Origin: CAZTAR01 sp043813895 | GTDB taxonomy: Bacteria; Planctomycetota; Phycisphaerae; UBA1845; UTPLA1 | DNA: 10,809 nucleotides | Direction: 5' to 3' | Assembly: GCA_043813895.1 (NCBI GenBank) | Contig: JBDRKQ010000130.1 | Span: 1-10,809 of the forward strand | Part shown: positions 6,615-10,809 of the stretch, in pieces | Position numbering within the stretch: position 1 is the first letter of the stretch | Layout of the letters: every line of letters begins with the position of its first letter | Made by a program: the position numbers and the translations under genes | Notes under the pieces: model-generated | The model's database searches: none | Seen by the model: the letters and a program-made list of their open reading frames with translations, nothing else | What the model was told of the DNA's origin: nothing

Positions 6615-7493
6615 ATGATGCAGACGGCAAACCCCCGCGACACGAGGCGGCCACGCGGCACAGACTTCTCGTGGCTGCCGATGTTGGGCATTGTGCTTGT
6701 GGTGCTCGCGGCCGCGCCCGGTTGCAACGGTGTCAACGAACCCGAGTACCAAAGTTCCGAATGCAGAACCAAGTACCAAACCCCGCTCGGGGACGACGTC
6801 GTGACCATCACGGCAGCGGACATGGGTTTATCCGGGATCGACTTCCCGGAAAGCGGGGAACGGATCCTTGCTGCGGAGGTGTCGCAGGGGCGATTCCCGA
6901 CCGGGCTCGCAGTCACCCGGGTCGTCGCGGCGATGAACGAGAAAGACGTCGAGCGGCATCTTCACGTGCAGCCGATGCCAGGCCACGACGCCGTGTATTG
7001 GGGACACATGATGGAGGATCTGCCGTCCATACGTGAAGTATGCGCGTTGCGCACGTACGGGCACGACCCGCGCGGAACCGATTTCCACCATCTCCTCAAG
7101 TCATCGCTCGATTCCCAATGCGACTTGCTAGTGGTTTACGCCCAGGTCGACGATACGGATGCGGATGCCGAATTCGTCGCTTCCTTGTACGAAGCGAGAA
7201 CGGTGAAGCCCTTGGCGGCCTTCCGCGTGCCGGTCATCCTGCCGGACGAAGACCGTGTGAAGTTCGAAGACGACGACGAGATCGACTTCGTCGGTTTGAC
7301 GGCCGAGGCGGCGTTCAGAGCGGAAAGCGACCTCCGTCGCCTGGTCCGTGACACGCTGTGGGATCTGGCCGAAAGGGACGCCCAGGGGGCGACAACGCAG
7401 CCCAGCCCCTGGCGGAACGAGCTACCCCTCTATCCGCGCGATTACAATGCCCACCGCAGGCTCCAGAGATTCCTGAACCGCCCCGGGCAGTAA
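6615..7493 (+). CDS. Uncharacterised lipoprotein
   Basis: The product has 292 residues and no family I recognise. The N-terminus is a lipoprotein signal: a long Arg-rich n-region, hydrophobic core at 21-34, then AAPGC with Cys37 as the likely lipidated residue. The mature protein is soluble-looking. Its centre has alternating strands and helices: RILAAEVSQGRFPTGLAVTRVVAA (84-107), a TDFHHLLKSSLDSQCDLLVVYAQ stretch and SLYEARTVKPLAAFRVPVIL, which reads like a small alpha/beta fold holding a strand (CDLLVVYAQV) followed by an acidic loop (DDTDADAE). A Pro/Arg-rich tail ends the protein. ATG at 6615 is followed directly by a second ATG at 6618; either fits the GGGAG sites of the upstream tandem repeat. 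It stands alone, with a divergent gap on its left and a convergent symporter gene on its right. It could be an outer-membrane-anchored or periplasmic component; no role can be assigned. Confidence 0.85.
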   Translation: MMQTANPRDTRRPRGTDFSWLPMLGIVLVVLAAAPGCNGVNEPEYQSSECRTKYQTPLGDDVVTITAADMGLSGIDFPESGERILAAEVSQGRFPTGLAVTRVVAAMNEKDVERHLHVQPMPGHDAVYWGHMMEDLPSIREVCALRTYGHDPRGTDFHHLLKSSLDSQCDLLVVYAQVDDTDADAEFVASLYEARTVKPLAAFRVPVILPDEDRVKFEDDDEIDFVGLTAEAAFRAESDLRRLVRDTLWDLAERDAQGATTQPSPWRNELPLYPRDYNAHRRLQRFLNRPGQ

Positions 7494-7534
7494 TGTTCGG
7501 CCCGGCCGCGCCATTCGATAATGCCGGATCGATG

Positions 7535-7558
7535 ATCCCGGATTGGTGTGTCCGGGAT
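7535..7558. terminator. Hairpin between convergent lipoprotein and symporter genes
   Basis: A perfect 8-bp stem, ATCCCGGA (7535-7542) and TCCGGGAT (7551-7558), closes an 8-nt loop in the 113-bp gap between two converging genes. It is symmetric and so could serve both transcripts. No T run follows on either side, so it may work with Rho or as a transcript-end stabiliser. Confidence 0.45.
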
Positions 7559-7606
7559 GCACCCTGCACTAGTGAACCGTCCAAGACGCCGACTCCAGGC
7601 CGCACA

Positions 7607-9349
7607 TCACCAGAAGATAGCATACAGGCCGACAGTGGCGGCTATCACGAGTCCGCCCGCAACGTACACCAGTGGATAGACTTTCACGTCCAAACCCGAG
7701 GTGGGCATCGTAACCGGCCGGGCAAGCGGGCGCAGCTTTGTCAGGATCAACATGCAGGCGACGAGGACCAGGAAGACGATCGCCATATGATGCAGGAAGG
7801 CCATGGCGCTGAATCGATACCACAGCGCCACGAAGCCCTCGACGACTTGCGTACTGCCGCCGTCAAGCGCCCGCACGACAATGCTCTCTTCGCCGTCCGT
7901 CTGCAACTTGAAGCCGTACCTCTCACTCTCCATGATCCACTTCGGGACGCGCGAACAGGCATAGAGGATGGGGGCAAGAAGCAGCGCGGTTTTGCCGGCC
8001 ACGGCCGGAGCGCGCTTCACCACAAGCCCCACGAGGAACGCTGCCACGATCCCGGGGGAGATGAACCCCCATATCTCCTGGATGTACGTGAAGACGCCTT
8101 TGGAACTGCCCACGACCGGCGCCCAGAGACATGCCACGACGACGATGACCGCTGTGGCGACGCGACCGACGGCCACCTGCCGATGCGGCGACGCCGACTT
8201 GTTGATGTACTTGCTGTAGACATCCACCGTGAAGATCGTGGAGGCGGAGTTCAGGCCTGAATTGAAGGTGCTCATGACCGCTCCGAGAAGCGCAGCGAAC
8301 ATGACACCGCGTAGCGAAGGCGGCAGGATCTGTTTGATCATGTAGGGATAGGCCTTGTCGCCCACATTTCCACCCAGCGCCAGGATCTCGTCGCCGTAGA
8401 GTTGAAACGCCATAATCCCGGGAATCACAATGATCAACGGGATGCAGAGCTTGATCAGAGCCGCGAACAGAATCCCCTTCTGTCCCTCGGCTAGGCTCCG
8501 CGCGCCGAGGGTTCGCTGCGTGATGAACTGGTTCAGCCCCCAGTAAAACATGTTGGGGATCCACATCCCGCCGACAAACACGGCAATCCAGGGAAGCTCG
8601 GGATCGTTCCACGGCAGGCACATGTGAAGCTTGCCTTCGTTGGCCGCCGTGAACGTCTGCCAGCCCTCGAGCAAGTCTCCCTCGCCGACCAATCTCAGGC
8701 CCAGCACCGTCACGACCGCCCCGCCGAGTAACAGCGCGCCGCCTTGAAGGAGGTCCGACCAGACGACGGCTTTGAGCCCGCCGTAGATGGTGTAGCTTCC
8801 GGCGATGATCCCGATCGCCCAGATGCCGATCACGTTCGCCCAGAGTTCCGCGCTGTCCGGGTCCACGCTGAAGCGGTCTATCAGCATGGCCGGCACGCCG
8901 AAGATGGCGTTAAACGCCAGCGAGCCGCTGTAGAGCACAACGGCAAGCAGCACGATGATGTAGGCGGCCATCAGATACACCGCCATGATCGTGCGCGTTC
9001 CCGAATCGTAACGGTACTCGAGGAACTCCGGCATGGTGTAGATGCCGGCCCGGAGGAACCTCGGTAGCAGCCACCATGCGACGAATACAAGACAAATCGC
9101 TGCCATCCATTCCCAACTGGCGATCGCCAGACCCACGCGGCCGAACGCCGATCCGGCCATGCCGACGAAATGCTCGGTGGAGATGTTCGAGGCGATCAAG
9201 GAGATGCCGATCAGCCACCACGTGAGCTTTCGCCCTGCCAGGAAGTAGTCTTCCGATGTCTGCTCCTTGCGGCCCGCGTAGAGGGAAACGAAAACGACCG
9301 TGCCCATGAAGGCCAGGAAGACAACGAAATCAATCCATGTAAGTTCCAC
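7607..9349 (-). CDS. Sodium/solute symporter, SSS family (SGLT-like)
   Basis: The product is 580 residues with about 13-14 hydrophobic segments, the usual size for SSS (SLC5-like) carriers, which use the sodium gradient to import sugars, myo-inositol or related solutes. Landmarks include: ASNISTEHFVGMAG (53-66, with His60) and SWEWMAA (78-84, Glu80) in the first helices; YGGLKAVVWSDLLQGG; FYWGLNQFITQRTLGARSLAEGQKG; and the helix FAALLGAVMSTFNSGLNSASTIFTVDVY, whose Ser360-Thr361 pair aligns with the Na+-coordinating serines known from Vibrio vSGLT. From memory, human SGLT1 also has His at the His60 place where vSGLT has Gln, both within the sugar site. The start is GTG at 9349: AAGGAG lies 6 nt upstream, and the longer in-frame part up to 9550 has no hydrophobic or conserved sequence. 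The substrate cannot be decided from sequence; the sugar-site-like residues favour a sugar or polyol. It stands alone between two opposite genes. Confidence 0.93.
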   Translation of the reverse strand: MELTWIDFVVFLAFMGTVVFVSLYAGRKEQTSEDYFLAGRKLTWWLIGISLIASNISTEHFVGMAGSAFGRVGLAIASWEWMAAICLVFVAWWLLPRFLRAGIYTMPEFLEYRYDSGTRTIMAVYLMAAYIIVLLAVVLYSGSLAFNAIFGVPAMLIDRFSVDPDSAELWANVIGIWAIGIIAGSYTIYGGLKAVVWSDLLQGGALLLGGAVVTVLGLRLVGEGDLLEGWQTFTAANEGKLHMCLPWNDPELPWIAVFVGGMWIPNMFYWGLNQFITQRTLGARSLAEGQKGILFAALIKLCIPLIIVIPGIMAFQLYGDEILALGGNVGDKAYPYMIKQILPPSLRGVMFAALLGAVMSTFNSGLNSASTIFTVDVYSKYINKSASPHRQVAVGRVATAVIVVVACLWAPVVGSSKGVFTYIQEIWGFISPGIVAAFLVGLVVKRAPAVAGKTALLLAPILYACSRVPKWIMESERYGFKLQTDGEESIVVRALDGGSTQVVEGFVALWYRFSAMAFLHHMAIVFLVLVACMLILTKLRPLARPVTMPTSGLDVKVYPLVYVAGGLVIAATVGLYAIFW

Positions 9350-9355
9350 AATGCG

Positions 9356-9361
9356 CTCCTT
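9356..9361 (-). promoter_or_regulatory. Ribosome binding site deciding the GTG start at 9349
   Basis: AAGGAG on the minus strand is 6 nt before the GTG at 9349. The in-frame extension upstream is Arg-rich and unlike the family, so this site settles the start. Confidence 0.75.
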
Positions 9362-9437
9362 CCGTGGGAGAGAGTGCTCGACTTCCTCGATTCGGCAACG
9401 CTTCGTCGCCCACTTTGACCAAGGCCCGCGCAGATTC

Positions 9438-9480
9438 GCAGATCTGCTCCAATGATACTCGGCGACTTCGGCCCTTGCAC
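9438..9480 (-). promoter_or_regulatory. Weak leftward promoter with an overlapping palindrome
   Basis: On the minus strand TATCAT (9457 to 9452) could be a -10 box, with a poor -35-like GTGCAA (9480 to 9475) 17 bp away. Just downstream, where transcription would begin, is the perfect 10-bp palindrome GCAGATCTGC (9438-9447), preceded on its other side by another GCAGAT (9430-9435). A repressor site for the symporter gene is possible. The promoter match is weak. Confidence 0.2.
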
Positions 9481-9573
9481 GTCGTGTTGGGTTGACCTGC
9501 GACCGATCGGAAAACGCCCTGTGTGGACTCGTACCGTGCCGAAGCCGCACTACCAGACGAGCCGTTTGGCGCG

Positions 9574-9579
9574 TACAAT
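9574..9579 (+). promoter_or_regulatory. Candidate -10 box for the beta-propeller gene
   Basis: TACAAT, 52 bp before the ATG at 9631, is a good -10 element. No good -35 box stands at 16-18 bp, so this call rests on one hexamer. The remainder of the 281-bp gap shows no gene. Confidence 0.3.
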
Positions 9580-9630
9580 AGGGACCGATTCGCGCGCGGC
9601 CTCTCGCTGCCAGCCAAGGGAGAGTAGCCC

Positions 9631-10782
9631 ATGCAGTCCTGGTTCACAGGCCGTTCAATCTGTATGTGGTGGATGGTGGTCTTGCTCGCGTTCTCGGCGG
9701 TTTGCGCGCAGCACAAAGCCCCAAACGCGCCCGGCGCAAAGGACAACGCCCCGACATCAAAGCCCGTTCCTGCCTCCTCCTGGCAGTATGACACCGGCGG
9801 CTGAGTCTATGCCACGCCTGCGGTCGCAGGCGATTTGCTCTTCGTCGGATCCTGCTCCGGCGTGCTGCGGGCGTTCGACATCTCTTCCGGCAAGGTGCGA
9901 TGGCAGTATGACGTTCGACAGGATGGCCGGCAGTTTGCCTTTCACGGCGACCCCATAATCACGGACGGTCTCGTCGTCATCACCTGCGACAACAGTTGGA
10001 ACAGAGAGGGCGCCGGGCACGTCTATGCGTTCGACCAGCGAACCGGCAAGGTCCGCTGGAAACACCGCGAGCAAACCGGCATCCCCAGTAACCTGGCACG
10101 GCTCGGCACGACCGTCTTCGCCGTGACACTCGCGGACGAACTGATTGCGATCGATCTCGGCAGCGGCCGCCTGCGGTGGCGCTTTGCGGGTAGCACCGCA
10201 GACGAGGAGCCTGACATCAGTGCTTCACCGGCAGCCGCCGGAAAACACGCCTATTTCGGGACGCGGGACGGGAACGTTTGCGCGCTGGATGCGCGTTCCG
10301 GAGAGGTGGTCTGGAAACACGGCCTCGGAGATCGTATCGCCACGAATCTTATCGTGGACGGGGCTGATCTCTACGCCGGTACTCCCCAGGGGAGGCTGTT
10401 TCGGTTGGACAGGCATACCGGCATCGTGACGGGCGAGACCAACCTGTCGGCCCGGCCGTGTAGTGCCCCCGCGCTGCTCGCAAATGCCGTTCTCGTGCAA
10501 TCCGGCGAACAGTCCCTCGTCTGCCTGGACCGATCTCTCACGACCGTGCGATGGAAGTACAAGGCCCCCGAGCGTTGCACGTCGAAGGGTCCCGCAGTAC
10601 ACAACGGCTCTGTGTTGATCGGGACCGCCACGGGCAAGATCATCGCTTTGGCAATCGAAGACGGGACGGTGCGCGGGACGCGCAAACTCGAAGGAGAAAT
10701 CCGCTGCATCGGGAGCATCGGGGATGTCCTCTACGCAGGCACGCGAGCCGGAATGTTGTACGTGTGGCGTGTAACAGACTGA
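9631..10782 (+). pseudogene. Secreted PQQ-type beta-propeller protein interrupted by in-frame TGA
   Basis: The frame from ATG at 9631 (ribosome site AAGGGAG about 8 nt upstream) gives a signal peptide with hydrophobic core and likely cleavage after SAVCA. A Pro/Ala-rich linker follows, then WQYDTGG, a TGA at 9802-9804, and in the same frame VYATPAVAGDLLFVGS. The two sides join into one normal first blade, and WQYD recurs in the next repeat as WQYDVRQ. Downstream there are about eight propeller repeats of the type 'G-x-x-x-A-x-D-x-x-x-G-x-x-x-W' (for example GHVYAFDQRTGKVRWKH and GNVCALDARSGEVVWKH), closing with GMLYVWRVTD. The full protein would have 383 residues and be exported. PQQ-like propellers may bind a cofactor in dehydrogenases, but most such small proteins have no known activity. 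One substitution (from TGG, CGA or GGA) would make the TGA. Readthrough, recent loss or a sequencing error are all possible. The adjacent symporter gene diverges from it. Confidence 0.72.
9835..10782 (+). CDS. Open remainder of the interrupted propeller gene (alternative reading)
   Basis: If the TGA at 9802-9804 is a true stop, the first usable start codon after it in frame is TTG at 9835, giving 315 residues that contain nearly all propeller repeats but no signal peptide. No convincing ribosome site precedes it (only GCAGG nearby) and the protein would start mid-blade, so a working separate gene is unlikely. The entry is given so the open frame is not lost; the interrupted-gene entry is preferred. 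Confidence 0.4.
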   Translation: MLFVGSCSGVLRAFDISSGKVRWQYDVRQDGRQFAFHGDPIITDGLVVITCDNSWNREGAGHVYAFDQRTGKVRWKHREQTGIPSNLARLGTTVFAVTLADELIAIDLGSGRLRWRFAGSTADEEPDISASPAAAGKHAYFGTRDGNVCALDARSGEVVWKHGLGDRIATNLIVDGADLYAGTPQGRLFRLDRHTGIVTGETNLSARPCSAPALLANAVLVQSGEQSLVCLDRSLTTVRWKYKAPERCTSKGPAVHNGSVLIGTATGKIIALAIEDGTVRGTRKLEGEIRCIGSIGDVLYAGTRAGMLYVWRVTD

Positions 10783-10809
10783 GCATTCGTTCAGCCAACC
10801 GGCAGGCTC

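Noticed and set aside
7358..8260. 300-residue rightward open frame opposite the symporter gene
   Set aside because: It is low-complexity, rich in Arg/His/Asp, and the exact antisense of a conserved membrane protein.
9802..9804. Genome-wide TGA recoding or selenocysteine at this codon
   Set aside because: TGA ends the GNAT-like, VanZ-like, symporter and propeller genes, so it works as a stop. No selenocysteine-type active site or convincing insertion hairpin was seen, and the residue lies in a structural loop of a propeller.
1..10809. CRISPR arrays, tRNA or rRNA genes, insertion sequences
   Set aside because: No regularly spaced repeats, cloverleaf or rRNA-like stretches, transposase motifs or terminal inverted repeats with target duplications were seen.

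Overview
The window is GC-rich DNA in which almost every base belongs to a gene or a short intergenic region. It holds seven intact protein genes and one interrupted one. I see no rRNA, tRNA, CRISPR array or transposase. The gene mix suggests a Planctomycetota-type or similar environmental bacterium: an orphan ParA ATPase, a VanZ-like membrane protein, an EpsB-type sugar transferase of the kind found in exosortase-associated polysaccharide loci, a sodium/solute symporter, a PQQ-type beta-propeller and unusual lipoproteins. This assignment is an inference from gene content. No marker gene is present to prove it.

Layout. Bases 1-220 hold no gene, but they contain tandem hairpins that could end the leftward gene. 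At 221-1912 (minus) lies a 563-residue protein I cannot name, with a GNAT-like acetyltransferase module after a long helical N-terminus. It diverges across a 219-bp promoter region from a rightward cluster at 2132-4674: a ParA-family ATPase with a disordered acidic tail, a VanZ-like membrane protein, and a periplasmic-binding-protein-like lipoprotein whose start overlaps the vanZ stop. Converging on this cluster is a polyprenyl-phosphate sugar transferase (4813-6285, minus), the committing step of a cell-surface polysaccharide. A 329-bp divergent gap follows, then a lipoprotein of unknown function (6615-7493, plus). Converging on that is an SGLT-like sodium/solute symporter (7607-9349, minus). 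After another divergent gap comes a secreted beta-propeller gene (9631-10782, plus) broken by one in-frame TGA.

How the genes may work together. The ParA-VanZ-binding protein cluster and the sugar transferase are all cell-envelope or cytoplasm-to-envelope genes and may be part of a scattered surface-polysaccharide system. The sugar-binding-like lipoprotein, sugar transferase and SGLT-like symporter share a carbohydrate theme. No ABC transporter, ParB, exosortase, polymerase or flippase is present, so these are isolated components and the link is inference.

Most worth a second look: the propeller gene, whose frame is perfect on both sides of a single TGA; the unnamed GNAT-like protein; and the ParA/VanZ/binding-protein cluster, whose genes lack their usual partners.
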